Assembly (NCBI GenBank): GCA_938005675.1
Contig: CALKXH010000087.1
Coordinates: 1 to 39,932 of the forward strand
DNA length: 39,932 bases
DNA from: an uncultured Anaerolineae bacterium
GTDB lineage: Bacteria; Chloroflexota; Anaerolineae; Aggregatilineales; UBA2796
Reading direction: 5' to 3'
Made by a program: the position numbers and the translations under genes. Under the pieces are notes generated by a model. The model searched no databases. It was not told the DNA's origin and was given only the letters and a program-made list of their open reading frames with translations. Below, piece after piece: positions 17,089 to 25,681 of this stretch. The stretch's first letter is position 1; the number at the start of each line of letters is the position of its first letter.

Positions 17089-18882
17089 ATGGCAAAAAAT
17101 TTCATCAAGGCGTTGCCAGCGCTGATGTTGGCAGCGCTGGTGCTGGCGCCGCTGGGGGGCGTGAGCGCCGCCAACATCGCGCCCGATAGCACGCTCGTGC
17201 TGGTCAGCCCGATGCTGCAGAATCCGGAGCCTGTCACCATCTACGGTGCGACGACCGGCTTGATCTCGACGCTCGACCCGCAGATCGCTGAAGACTCAAT
17301 CTCGATCCCGCCCATCGAGAACCTCTTCCTCGGTCTGACCGACCTCGACCCGCAGACGACCGCCGTCCGCGAAGAGTTGGCGACCAGCTGGGAAGTCAGC
17401 GATGAGGGCGACGTCTGGACGTTCAATCTGCGCGATGATGTGCCGTGGGTGCGCTACAACCCCGCCACCGACGAGACTGAGATCATCCGTTACGTGACCG
17501 CCCAAGACTTCGTCTACGGCATTCGCCGCGCCTGCGATCCGCGCACCGGCGGCTACTACAGCTCGGTTGCGGCAGCCATGATCAAGGGCTGCGACGTGGT
17601 CTTCAACAAGGACGCCAGCAGCATCACCGAAGCCGACCTTGAGGAAGTGGGCGTGGTGGCGCTCAGCGACACGCAGCTGCAAGTGACCACGCAGGGCGCT
17701 TTGGGCTTCTTCCTGCCCGCCAGCGGCATGTGGGTCTTCCGCGCCGTCCCGCGCGAGGCGATTGAAGAGTTCGGGCGGCAGTGGATCGAGCCGGGCAACA
17801 TCGTCACCAACGGTCCGTTCATGCTCAAGGAGTGGGATCGCAACGTCAACCGCGTCTTCATCAAGAATCCCTTCTACCCTGAAGACGTGAACGACAACTA
17901 CGGCGGCAACATCGAGCGCGTCAGCACGTTGGTCGTCAACGACGGCGGCACGATCTGGTCGCTCTATCAGGCGAATCAGATCGATAGCTCCGGCGTGCCA
18001 GCCGCCGAGCTGCAGCGCATCCGTCAAGACCCTGTCCTGAGCCAAGAGCTGCGCCAAAACAGCGACCTCGCCGTTTTCTACTTCGGCTTCATGTACGATA
18101 AGCCGCCCTTCGATAACGTCCATGCGCGGCGCGCCTTCAGCGCCATTCTGGATCGCCAGACCTTCGTGACTGAGATTCAGCAAGGGCGCGGCGTGCCGAT
18201 GGCGCACTTCATGCCGCCCGGCATTCGCGGCGCCGTGCCGATCAACGAAGTCGGCATCGGGCAGCCCGATACGCCCGGCTTCGATCCGGAGTTCGCCCGC
18301 CAAGAGATGGAGCGCGCCGGCTATCCCAACTGCGAGGGCTTCCCCGAGATCACGCTGCTGACCTATCAGGGCGCCAGCGACTGGGGCGAGTACTTGCAGA
18401 ACGCCGCCAATACGCACTTGGGCTGCCCGCGCGAGAAGATCATCATCGAAGAGAACGAGTTCACCGTGCTGCTGCGCTCGATCCGCTCCGACGTGCCGAC
18501 CGCACAGCGCCCGAACATGTTCACGCTGGGCTGGGGTCCTGACTATCCCGACGGTCACAACTGGATGCACGACGTGCTGAGCTGCAAGGCTGAGAACAGC
18601 TTCATGCGCCCGTGCGACGACGTGATCGACCCGAAGATCGATCAGGCGGCTCGTGAGACCGACCCCGCCGTGCGCGAGGCGCTCTACCGCGAGCTGGAGG
18701 AGCTGTTCTTCGGTTACGAGGGCAACTTCCCCATCGCGCCGCTCTTCTTGCGCATCAACATCTTCATGGTCAAGCCATGGTACTTCGGCTTCTTCGATAC
18801 CGACGGCTTGTTCGGCGGTCCGCACTGGGAGTCGCGCCGCATCGATCAGGCTCAGCAGCTGGCAGCCCGCGCCAGCCGCTAG
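17089..18882 (+). CDS. Peptide/oligopeptide ABC substrate-binding protein, OppA/DppA family, tandem copy 1
   Basis: A 597-residue solute-binding protein of the SBP_bac_5 family. The start is the ATG after GGAGG (17076-17080, spacing 8). A Sec signal peptide is visible (MAKNFIKALPALMLAALVLAP, cleavage probably after GVSA). Family marks are NLFLGLTDLDP, ELATSWEVSDEGDVWTFNLR, VTAQDFVYGIRRACDP, FDNVHARRAFSAILDR and the C-terminal FLRINIFMVKPWYFG. It binds peptides or similar ligands outside the membrane and delivers them to a permease. It has its own promoter and terminator and no adjacent permease. The permease set at 33104-37034 or another may be shared; this is inference. The gene at 19053 is a close paralogue. 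Confidence 0.92.
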   Translation: MAKNFIKALPALMLAALVLAPLGGVSAANIAPDSTLVLVSPMLQNPEPVTIYGATTGLISTLDPQIAEDSISIPPIENLFLGLTDLDPQTTAVREELATSWEVSDEGDVWTFNLRDDVPWVRYNPATDETEIIRYVTAQDFVYGIRRACDPRTGGYYSSVAAAMIKGCDVVFNKDASSITEADLEEVGVVALSDTQLQVTTQGALGFFLPASGMWVFRAVPREAIEEFGRQWIEPGNIVTNGPFMLKEWDRNVNRVFIKNPFYPEDVNDNYGGNIERVSTLVVNDGGTIWSLYQANQIDSSGVPAAELQRIRQDPVLSQELRQNSDLAVFYFGFMYDKPPFDNVHARRAFSAILDRQTFVTEIQQGRGVPMAHFMPPGIRGAVPINEVGIGQPDTPGFDPEFARQEMERAGYPNCEGFPEITLLTYQGASDWGEYLQNAANTHLGCPREKIIIEENEFTVLLRSIRSDVPTAQRPNMFTLGWGPDYPDGHNWMHDVLSCKAENSFMRPCDDVIDPKIDQAARETDPAVREALYRELEELFFGYEGNFPIAPLFLRINIFMVKPWYFGFFDTDGLFGGPHWESRRIDQAQQLAARASR

Positions 18883-18896
18883 AGTCGCCCTTCAAG

Positions 18897-18922
18897 GTGA
18901 GCGGAGCAGCTGCTCCGCTCAC
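18897..18922 (+). terminator. 26-base perfect palindrome after OppA-like copy 1
   Basis: A perfect palindrome centred on GCAGCTGC, 14 bases past the stop and followed by TGTTTC. In RNA it would form a strong hairpin with a minimal loop. The T run is short, so termination strength is uncertain. Confidence 0.6.
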
Positions 18923-18991
18923 TGTTTCTCAGCTGGTTCATTCGTCTGCCCTCTGAGCAAACCACTTGTTCAGCCTGACAAGCACAAACGG

Positions 18992-19020
18992 TTGCAAAGT
19001 CTTGCAATCTTCTGTAGAGT
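18992..19020 (+). promoter_or_regulatory. Promoter of the second OppA-like gene
   Basis: TTGCAA (18992-18997), a 17-base spacer and TAGAGT (19015-19020), 32 bases before the ATG. A second TTGCAA lies between the two boxes, giving a TTGCAAAGTCTTGCAA direct repeat that could also be a protein site. Confidence 0.5.
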
Positions 19021-19052
19021 GCTTATGCGTTTTTAACAAAGAGGAGCTTCCT

Positions 19053-20825
19053 ATGCGTTTGAGAGGACTATTTGTTATCTTGGGCGCGCTGATGCTGGCG
19101 TTGACTCCGCTCGGCGAGCTGCGCGCCGCCCAACTGGGCGAAAGCCAGCTCGTGCTGAGCAGCCCGCTCTTGCAAAGCCCTGAGCCGATCACGCTCTACA
19201 CCGCCTCCACTGCTTTGATCGCCACGCTCGATCCGCAAGTCGCTCAAGATACCATCTCGATCCAAGCTATCGAAAATCTCTTTCTCGGTCTGACCGACTT
19301 CGATCCCAAGCTCAACACCATCCGCCCTGAGCTGGCGACCAGCTGGGAAGCTAACGAGGCGGGCGACGTCTGGACGTTCACGCTGCGCGACGATGTGCCG
19401 TGGGTGCGCTATAACCCCGCCACCGGCGAGACGACCGAAGTGCGCAAGGTGACCGCCCAAGACTTCGTCTACGGCATTCGGCGCGGCTGCGATCCGCGTC
19501 TGGGCAGCTACTACAGCCAGATCGCCGCTTCGCTGATCAAGGGCTGCGATGCCGTCTACAACAAAGATGCCGATCAGATCAGCGCCGAAGATTTCGAGCA
19601 GGTCGGCGTGCGCGCCCTCAGCGATACCCAGCTTGAGATCGCCCTGCAAGCCGCCTTCGGCTTCTTCCTGCCCGCCAGCAGCATGTGGATTTTCCGCGCC
19701 ACGCCCCGCGAGACCATCGAAGAGTTCGGCGAGCAGTGGACGGAGCCAGGCAACATCGTCACCAACGGCGCGTTCCTGTTGCAAGAGTGGGATAAGCCCG
19801 TCAACCGCGTCTTCGTCAAGAATCCGCTCTACGTCGAGGTGAACGACGCCTATGGTGGCAATTTGGAGCGCGTCAGCACCATCGTCGTCAACGATGTCGG
19901 CACAATTTGGTCGTTGTATCAGTCTAACCAGATCGATATCTCAGGCGTGCCCGATGCCGAGCTGAACGCTGCCCGCCAAAACCCCGTCCTGAGTCAGGAA
20001 CTGCGCCAAATCAGCGATCTCGCCGTCTTCTACTTCGGCTTCTACTACGATAAGCCGCCTTTCGATAACGTGCACGTTCGCCGCGCCTTCAGCGCCATGC
20101 TGGATCGGCAAACTTTCATCACCGAGATACTCAACGGCGCGGGTCTGCCGATGGCGCACTTCGTGCCGCCGGGCATCTTTGGCGCCGTGCCGATCAACGA
20201 GGTGGGCATCGGGCAGCCCGATACGCCCGGCTTCGATCCGGAGTTCGCCCGCCAAGAGATGGCGCGCGCCGGCTATCCCAACTGCGAAGGCTTCCCGACT
20301 ATCACGATCCTCAGCACGCCGCGCCGCACGCAGTGGGGCGAGTACATGCAGAACGTGGCGAATACGGTCTTGGGCTGCCCGCGCGATAAGCTGGTGCTGG
20401 AGCAGGCAGAATTCACTGTTCTGCTCAAGACGATCAGCCTGAGCACGCCCGCCAGCGAGCGCCCGCATATGTACCTGATCAACTGGCTGCCCGACTATCC
20501 CGATGCACACAACTGGCTGCACGACGTGCTGAGTTGCGAGATCGACTCGCGCCCCTGCAGCGAGGAAATTGACGGTCGCCTTGCGCGCGCCGCCCGCGAG
20601 AGCGATCCTGAAGTGCGCCGCCAGCTCTACCGCGAGGTTGAAGAGCTGCTCTTCGGCTATGAGGGCGAGTTCCCGATCATGCCGCTCTTCCTCGATATCG
20701 ACGTCTTCGCCGTCAAGCCTTGGTTCACAGCATTCTTCGAGACCGACGGTCTCTTCGGCGGATCGCACTGGGAGACCTATCGCATCGATCAAGCTCAGCA
20801 GCTCGCCGCTCGCGCCAGTCGCTAA
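19053..20825 (+). CDS. Peptide/oligopeptide ABC substrate-binding protein, OppA/DppA family, tandem copy 2
   Basis: A 590-residue paralogue of the preceding gene, with very similar order and wording of motifs throughout (roughly 70 percent identity by eye). The start is the ATG six bases after GAGGAG. Upstream in-frame codons are rejected because they precede or overlap the promoter. The signal peptide is MRLRGLFVILGALMLALTP, with cleavage near LRAA. Shared blocks include DDVPWVRYNPATGET, RRGCDPRLGSYYSQIA and EVGIGQPDTPGFDPEFARQ. The C-terminus again ends QAQQLAARASR. The divergence from copy 1 is far greater than in the LivK pair, so this duplication is older and may have split ligand range. 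It is a single-gene transcript with a strong terminator. Confidence 0.92.
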   Translation: MRLRGLFVILGALMLALTPLGELRAAQLGESQLVLSSPLLQSPEPITLYTASTALIATLDPQVAQDTISIQAIENLFLGLTDFDPKLNTIRPELATSWEANEAGDVWTFTLRDDVPWVRYNPATGETTEVRKVTAQDFVYGIRRGCDPRLGSYYSQIAASLIKGCDAVYNKDADQISAEDFEQVGVRALSDTQLEIALQAAFGFFLPASSMWIFRATPRETIEEFGEQWTEPGNIVTNGAFLLQEWDKPVNRVFVKNPLYVEVNDAYGGNLERVSTIVVNDVGTIWSLYQSNQIDISGVPDAELNAARQNPVLSQELRQISDLAVFYFGFYYDKPPFDNVHVRRAFSAMLDRQTFITEILNGAGLPMAHFVPPGIFGAVPINEVGIGQPDTPGFDPEFARQEMARAGYPNCEGFPTITILSTPRRTQWGEYMQNVANTVLGCPRDKLVLEQAEFTVLLKTISLSTPASERPHMYLINWLPDYPDAHNWLHDVLSCEIDSRPCSEEIDGRLARAARESDPEVRRQLYREVEELLFGYEGEFPIMPLFLDIDVFAVKPWFTAFFETDGLFGGSHWETYRIDQAQQLAARASR

Positions 20826-20843
20826 GCCCCTCTAAAAATCTCT

Positions 20844-20892
20844 CGCAACAGCGGATGGACAGCATCTGTCTATCTGCTGTTGCGTTTATTTT
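20844..20892 (+). terminator. Strong intrinsic terminator after OppA-like copy 2
   Basis: A 19-base-pair stem with two G-T pairs (20844-20862 with 20866-20884) and a 3-base loop is followed by TTTATTTT. Confidence 0.88.
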
Positions 20893-20929
20893 CATAAACC
20901 GTTGGAGTACGCACGCCTGAGTTGAAGCC

Positions 20930-23026
20930 ATGAACACTCATGAAAATATCTCGATTCTGGTCACCGAGCGCTTCCGCAAAAACTTAGAGCGCCACAAACG
21001 TTCTCATGTGGAGCAGAAGATCGAGCTGCTGCTCAAGAACCCGTCACAGCCGCATCCCTCGCTCAAAGTCCATCGGATGCAAAGTAAAGACTTCTGGGAG
21101 CTCTACCTGAGCGACCGCGCTCGCATCATCTACCGCTGGGGCGGGAAAGGCATCCTAGAACTACACGACATCGGCGATCACGTCATCGTGGAGCAATTTC
21201 ATCAAAGCTCCGCTTACAACAGGCTGCAACCTTTCTCGCTGTGGCGCAGAACGCAGCCGCAAGCGCCGTCGCAGGAGCCGTCGCGCCCCTTCTCGCGTCG
21301 GTACGGCGCGCCGTCGACGCCGCCGCCCGCCGGAGGCTCAGAAAATATCTTCAGGCACTTGCCCGAAGCGCACTTGCGCATTCTGGGCGTCCCCAAAGAC
21401 CGCGTCAGAGCCATTCAAGAGGCGACCTCCCTTGAGGCGCTCGATGATATCGGCTTGCCGCCGCATATCCTAGAGCGCCTGCAAGAGCTGGCGACCAACG
21501 CCAAACTCGAACGCGAAATGCGCGAGGGGCGCTTGCTCTACCGCACCACGCTCGATCAGCTCGTCGGCTATATCGAGGGCAGGATCAAGCGCTTGATGCT
21601 CAACCTGACCGACGAACAGCGCAATTTCGTCGCCATCAGCGCGGCGCGCCCGCTCCTACTGCGCGGCTGCGCCGGCTCCGGCAAGACGACCATCGCCGTT
21701 TACCGCGCTATCGAGTTCGCTAAACAGGGCAAGCGCGTCCTGTTCCTGACCTTCAACCGCACCCTCGCCGACGCCGCCAAGTCGATGATCGAAGAGCTGA
21801 TCGGCTCTGTGCCCGCCAATCTGGAGGTCTACACAGTCGATAGTTGGATACGCAACCTCGTTCGCGGACGGCAAGGGGGCAATCCGAGTTGCTTCAGGCG
21901 CGACGAAGACTGCAAGCAAGCCATCAAGCAGGCGATCAGCGCCGTTCAGCGCGCCCAGACACAAGCCTTTGCCCGTCACTTCCCGCCCGACGATCCCGCT
22001 ACCGAGACTTTCTTGATCGAAGAGATCATGCAAGTGGTCTTGCCCAGCGGCGCGACCATCCTGAACGAGTATCTGGCGTGGCATCGCTACGGACGCGGAC
22101 GGGCGCTGCCCGAAGGGGCGCGCCGAATCGTCTGGGCGGTCTATGAGGCGTATCAAGCAGCTCGCCGCGATCAACTCCACTGGGATGATCTCGCCCGCCT
22201 CGCCGCCCAAACGCTGCGCGCTCAGCCGCTGCAGCCCGCCTACGATCACATTATCGTGGATGAGGTGCAAGATTTGAGCGCCGCGCGCCTGCGCGCCATC
22301 TTGGCGCTGCTAGAAACTACCCCGCGCTGCAACTTATTCATGGTCGGCGATGTGGCGCAGAGCATCTACTCGCGCGGCTTCGCCTGGCGCGACTTAGGGC
22401 TGAACATGCGCGGGCGCAGCCTCAGCTTGCGCAAAAATTTCCGCAACACGCGCCAAATCGCCGAAGCCGCCGCTCGTCTGTACGCCAACAACAAGCAACT
22501 CAAGCGCGCTGAGGAGTTCGTCGATCCCGAACCGATTGAGCGCACGGGTCCGCGCCCGTGCTTGCTGCAGCCAGAGCGCCTCAGCCACGCGCCCAAAGCG
22601 CTGATCGAGAAACTGCTCAGCTTGGTGGAGGGCGAGACGTTCCGCCTCTCGGATTTCGCCATCCTCGCGCCCACCAACGAGCTATGCAAAAGGTATCAGG
22701 AGGCTCTGCAGGGCGTCCAGTTGCGCGCTGCCATCCACACCGATGACGACTTCAAGCTCTTCGAGGAACAGGTCAAGATTCTGACCATTCACTCCGCCAA
22801 AGGGCTGGAGTTCCCCGTCGTGTTCGTGGTCGGGCTGCAGGAAGATATCCTGCCGCGCAAAAGCCACGCCCTCTCTCAGGAGGAGCTCGACTTGCACCTA
22901 GAGCGCGAGCGCACTTTGCTGTACGTCGCCATGACGCGCGCCTGCGAGGGGTTGTTCTTGGTCTCGGCGCAGGAGAAGCCCTCCTGCTTCGTGCGGGAGC
23001 TTGAGCCCTTCGTGGACAAAGAATGA
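20930..23026 (+). CDS. SF1 UvrD/Rep-like helicase with N-terminal RelE/ParE-like domain
   Basis: 698 residues. Residues 1-92 look like a RelE/ParE-superfamily fold: ILVTERFRKNLERH, LKNPSQPHPSLKVHRM, then DFWELYLSDRARIIYRW and LHDIGDHVIVEQF, the strand pattern and GDH turn seen in these toxins. A Pro/Ser-rich hinge (about 100-140) and a helical region follow. The UvrD-type helicase core has Walker A GCAGSGKTT (about 245-253), Ia FLTFNRTLA, II IIVDEVQDLS (about 441-450), III VGDVAQSIYSRGF, IV KNFRNTRQI, V LTIHSAKGLEF (about 617) and VI LLYVAMTRACEG. All ATPase motifs are intact, so it should be an active DNA or RNA translocase. No antitoxin gene adjoins. The first domain may bind nucleic acid or a ribosome rather than poison cells; that is inference. 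Confidence 0.88.
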   Translation: MNTHENISILVTERFRKNLERHKRSHVEQKIELLLKNPSQPHPSLKVHRMQSKDFWELYLSDRARIIYRWGGKGILELHDIGDHVIVEQFHQSSAYNRLQPFSLWRRTQPQAPSQEPSRPFSRRYGAPSTPPPAGGSENIFRHLPEAHLRILGVPKDRVRAIQEATSLEALDDIGLPPHILERLQELATNAKLEREMREGRLLYRTTLDQLVGYIEGRIKRLMLNLTDEQRNFVAISAARPLLLRGCAGSGKTTIAVYRAIEFAKQGKRVLFLTFNRTLADAAKSMIEELIGSVPANLEVYTVDSWIRNLVRGRQGGNPSCFRRDEDCKQAIKQAISAVQRAQTQAFARHFPPDDPATETFLIEEIMQVVLPSGATILNEYLAWHRYGRGRALPEGARRIVWAVYEAYQAARRDQLHWDDLARLAAQTLRAQPLQPAYDHIIVDEVQDLSAARLRAILALLETTPRCNLFMVGDVAQSIYSRGFAWRDLGLNMRGRSLSLRKNFRNTRQIAEAAARLYANNKQLKRAEEFVDPEPIERTGPRPCLLQPERLSHAPKALIEKLLSLVEGETFRLSDFAILAPTNELCKRYQEALQGVQLRAAIHTDDDFKLFEEQVKILTIHSAKGLEFPVVFVVGLQEDILPRKSHALSQEELDLHLERERTLLYVAMTRACEGLFLVSAQEKPSCFVRELEPFVDKE

Positions 23027-23052
23027 AAAACGGGCGGAGTTTCCCTCCGCCC
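23026..23052 (-). terminator. Intrinsic terminator of the ABC-2/SpoIIM operon
   Basis: GGGCGGAG (23032-23039) pairs with CTCCGCCC (23045-23052). On the minus strand the stem is followed, after one base, by TTTTT (23026-23030). It abuts the stop codon of the convergent helicase gene and lacks a T run in that direction. Confidence 0.78.
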
Positions 23053-23058
23053 ATGAGC

Positions 23059-24564
23059 TCAGCTGCCCAGCGCCATCAGTACAATGCGCGGCGTGATATA
23101 CACCTCCACCACAGCGCCCAGCGCCAAGAGCGGCACGGCGAGCGCCACCAACAACTTGAGCATATCGGCGAAGGCGCGCAGCCACGCCTCCCAGACGCCC
23201 ATGTCCTTCGGCGGGCTGGTGACCAGCGCGCCGAGTCGCGTGGCAGCGCCCGCCCCGATGATCAAGCCCGGCAGCTCGAAGAGGGCATGTGGCAGCAGCG
23301 CCGCTAACACCACGCCATAGCCAATCGCGCTCATGATCGGCTGCGCCAACAGAAAGCCTAAGACGCCGAACGTGAACGAGGCGAGGAAGATGCTCATCAC
23401 GCCAAACGTGAAGACTGCCAGCATCGCCGCCCCGATCAGCACGCGCAAGTTCTGCCCGAAGATGTAGCGCACGCCGAAGCCCATCTCGCTCAGCGCGGCA
23501 AACTGCGTGAAATTCTGCATCAAGTCGGGCTGCTGAGTCGCCATCTCAGGCGTCAGCCGCCAATCCGGCGCGAAATGGGTGGCGATCATGCCGCCGATCA
23601 GCGCGGCGAGAATAGCAAAGCTCACCACCAAGATGCCATCGCGGCTGTTGCGCAGGGCGGACAGCACGCTGTAGCGATACCAGCTCAGCACGCCTTTAAC
23701 GCGCGCATCGCCGCGCAGCTGCGAGACGAACACGCGCCACGCCCATTTCAAGTTGATCGCATCGATAGTGCGTCCCAACAGCTCTTCGCGGTTGAAGAGC
23801 CGCGCGCCCATGCGGAACAGCAAGATATCGGCGATGATCAGCGCCACCAGAATCCACCACAGCAAGTGGCGCAGGTTGTTGACCATGATCAAGCCCTCGA
23901 CCAGCACCAAGAGCGACATCGGGATGATGATGAAGCTGGCGAGCAGGTTCGAGGCGCGCGTCGAGGTCGTCTGGCTGCTGACGACCACCGATCCCGTCAC
24001 CATGACCAGCGCCTGCGCAGTGGTCAGCAGGAGAACTTGGATGACCAACTCGGCTTGCGGGCGCCATTGCTGCGCGCCGAAGATCAGCGCGCTCAGATAG
24101 ATGCCAATACCTACATAAGCAGCCAGCAACGGCGGGATCATCGCGGCGAGGGTCTTGCCGATGTACAGCTCAAGGTTAGTCAGCGGCGTAGAGAGCAATG
24201 GTTCAAGGCTGCGCCGCTCTTTCTCGCCTACAAAGGTCTCTAGAGCGATGACGAGCGAGATCGAAACCGGGAAAAAGCCGACGATCATCGGCAGCAGCGG
24301 CAAAAAGACATCTACCATTGGCTCGGCGCCGTTAGCGATGAAAAAGTTCGTGAAGATTTCGGTCATGCCCTGCGCCAAGAGCGGAAAGCAGAGCGTCAGG
24401 ATGAAGATCGGCACCATGATGCGCCAATCGCGGAAGCTATCGCGCACTTCGCGGCGTGTGACGACCCAAGCATTCTGCAAAGTGCGCCACCACTTGCCAT
24501 AGCTCGGAAGGTTCAGCCGCTCAAGGGCTGTGTTCAGCTGTGCGGACTTAAGCGTGGTTGCCAT
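23059..24564 (-). CDS. ABC-2-type permease fused to a SpoIIM-like membrane domain
   Basis: 501 residues. Residues about 50-255 form an ABC-2 permease of NatB type. A large segment follows the first helix (52-66). The cytosolic signature VGEKERRSLEPLLSTPL is at 112-128, and further helices lie near 141-165, 174-195, 207-228 and 235-251. Residues about 290-501 match the SpoIIM (DUF95) pattern: helix 311-328, a loop, helices near 375-420, the signature LPHALFELPGLIIGAGAATR (424-443) and the terminal VEVYITPRI (486-494). SpoIIM-like proteins occur beside ABC-2 exporters in bacteria that do not sporulate; here the two are one chain. It overlaps the ATPase gene by 17 bases, so the two are translationally coupled. 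The exported substrate is unknown. Confidence 0.85.
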   Translation of the reverse strand: MATTLKSAQLNTALERLNLPSYGKWWRTLQNAWVVTRREVRDSFRDWRIMVPIFILTLCFPLLAQGMTEIFTNFFIANGAEPMVDVFLPLLPMIVGFFPVSISLVIALETFVGEKERRSLEPLLSTPLTNLELYIGKTLAAMIPPLLAAYVGIGIYLSALIFGAQQWRPQAELVIQVLLLTTAQALVMVTGSVVVSSQTTSTRASNLLASFIIIPMSLLVLVEGLIMVNNLRHLLWWILVALIIADILLFRMGARLFNREELLGRTIDAINLKWAWRVFVSQLRGDARVKGVLSWYRYSVLSALRNSRDGILVVSFAILAALIGGMIATHFAPDWRLTPEMATQQPDLMQNFTQFAALSEMGFGVRYIFGQNLRVLIGAAMLAVFTFGVMSIFLASFTFGVLGFLLAQPIMSAIGYGVVLAALLPHALFELPGLIIGAGAATRLGALVTSPPKDMGVWEAWLRAFADMLKLLVALAVPLLALGAVVEVYITPRIVLMALGS

Positions 24565-25501
24565 TGTGTGCTTTCTCCGTCAGATTTTCATCTTCATTGA
24601 CGATCTGCAGGTAAACTGCCTCTAAGCTGCGCGGCACTTCGCTCAAGGTGATCACCGACACGCCTGCGCTGATCAGGCGCTGCAGCACCATCGGATTATC
24701 TTGGTGCGGTTTGTTAGTGCGGAAGCGCAACCAGTCTTCGCCGTGCGCCACCACGTCCAGCTCGCGGTGCAGCCACTCGAAAGCGCCGTTCAAGGGCGCG
24801 CCGAAGCGAATCTCCATGATCGGATCGCCCACGAAGCGCTGCGAGAGCTCCTCGAAGGTGCCGTTGGCGATCAGCCTGCCGTGCCGTATCACGCCGATGC
24901 GATCAGCCAGTTGCTGTGCTTCGGTCAGGTTGTGGGTGGTCAGGATGATGGTGCGGCGGTCGTTTTTCAGCTCTAGGATAGCATCGCGCACTTGTTTGGC
25001 GCTCTGCGGATCCATGGCGGAGGTCGGCTCGTCCAGCAGCAGGACGGGCGGATCGTGCAGCATGGCGCGCACCAGCGCCAATTTTTGCTTCATGCCTTTG
25101 GAGAACTCGCCCACGCGCCGATTCATCGCCTCCGCCAGCCCGAAGCGCGCCATCAGGTCTTGAGCGCGTTGGCGGCGCACCTCGCGGGGCAGGTGATAGA
25201 TGCGCCCGAAGAAATCGAGGTATTCAACCGCCTTCATGCGCTCATACAGACCGTGCTGCTCGGTCAGGACGCCGACGTTGGCGCGCACTTGGGCGGCGTC
25301 GCGCACGACGTCTAAGCCGTTGACGCGCGCCCAGCCGCGCGTTGGCTCGAGGATCGAAGTCAACATGCGGATGGTGGTCGTCTTGCCGGCGCCGTTGGGA
25401 CCGAGGAAGGCGAACACGCTGCCCGCCTCGACCTGTAACGACACATCCTCCACAGCCACGAAGCCGTCGAAAATTTTGGTCAGTCCGCTTGCCTCAATCA
25501 T
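24548..25501 (-). CDS. ABC exporter ATP-binding protein (NatA/CcmA type)
   Basis: 317 residues. The ATPase domain is residues 1 to about 225: Walker A GPNGAGKTT (34-42), Q-loop region VLTEQHGLYERM, signature FSKGMKQKLALVRAM, Walker B VLLLDEPTSAMDP and switch His in TTHNLTEAQ. The C-terminal 90 residues (VRFG-like beta segment, then VLQRLISAGVSVITLSEVPRSLEAVYLQIV) are the extension usual in exporters of the NatA class. This is the first gene of a two-gene operon. With the fused permease it would form a complete exporter for sodium, a drug or an envelope component, which sequence alone cannot decide. The start ATG lies in a leader with no obvious -10. Confidence 0.93.
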   Translation of the reverse strand: MIEASGLTKIFDGFVAVEDVSLQVEAGSVFAFLGPNGAGKTTTIRMLTSILEPTRGWARVNGLDVVRDAAQVRANVGVLTEQHGLYERMKAVEYLDFFGRIYHLPREVRRQRAQDLMARFGLAEAMNRRVGEFSKGMKQKLALVRAMLHDPPVLLLDEPTSAMDPQSAKQVRDAILELKNDRRTIILTTHNLTEAQQLADRIGVIRHGRLIANGTFEELSQRFVGDPIMEIRFGAPLNGAFEWLHRELDVVAHGEDWLRFRTNKPHQDNPMVLQRLISAGVSVITLSEVPRSLEAVYLQIVNEDENLTEKAHNGNHA

Positions 25502-25590
25502 TGCCTTCCGCTCAAGTGTTGCCTTGTGTCAGTTCAGATTGTAAAGCAAAAGGGGCAAAAGAGTATTAAGTTCTTCTAACAAGACGAAAG

Positions 25591-25628
25591 GCAACCTGCT
25601 GCCCGCGGCAGGCGAGGCAACAGGTTGC
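25591..25628 (-). terminator. Hairpin downstream of the second STAND gene
   Basis: GCAACCTG (25591-25598) and CAGGTTGC (25621-25628) form the base of a GC-rich hairpin extending to about 12 pairs with one G-T. On the minus strand it is followed by CTTTCGTCTT. A weak T run makes termination probable but not certain. The remaining intergenic stretch 25502-25681 shows no gene. Confidence 0.6.
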
Positions 25629-25681
25629 GATGCGGCGCGTATCGATCAAAAGATGAGCCTGAGGCGAAGGTAGGGCTATGC

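Noticed and set aside
17296-18825. A 509-codon open frame on the minus strand opposite the first OppA-like gene
   Set aside because: It is a shadow of GC-rich codon bias. The plus frame has a signal peptide and all SBP_bac_5 motifs; the antisense product is Arg/His/Ala-rich with no family features.
20930-21210. A toxin-antitoxin pair at the start of the helicase gene
   Set aside because: The toxin-like domain is in frame with the helicase and no small antitoxin gene precedes it; 20826-20929 contains only a terminator and leader.
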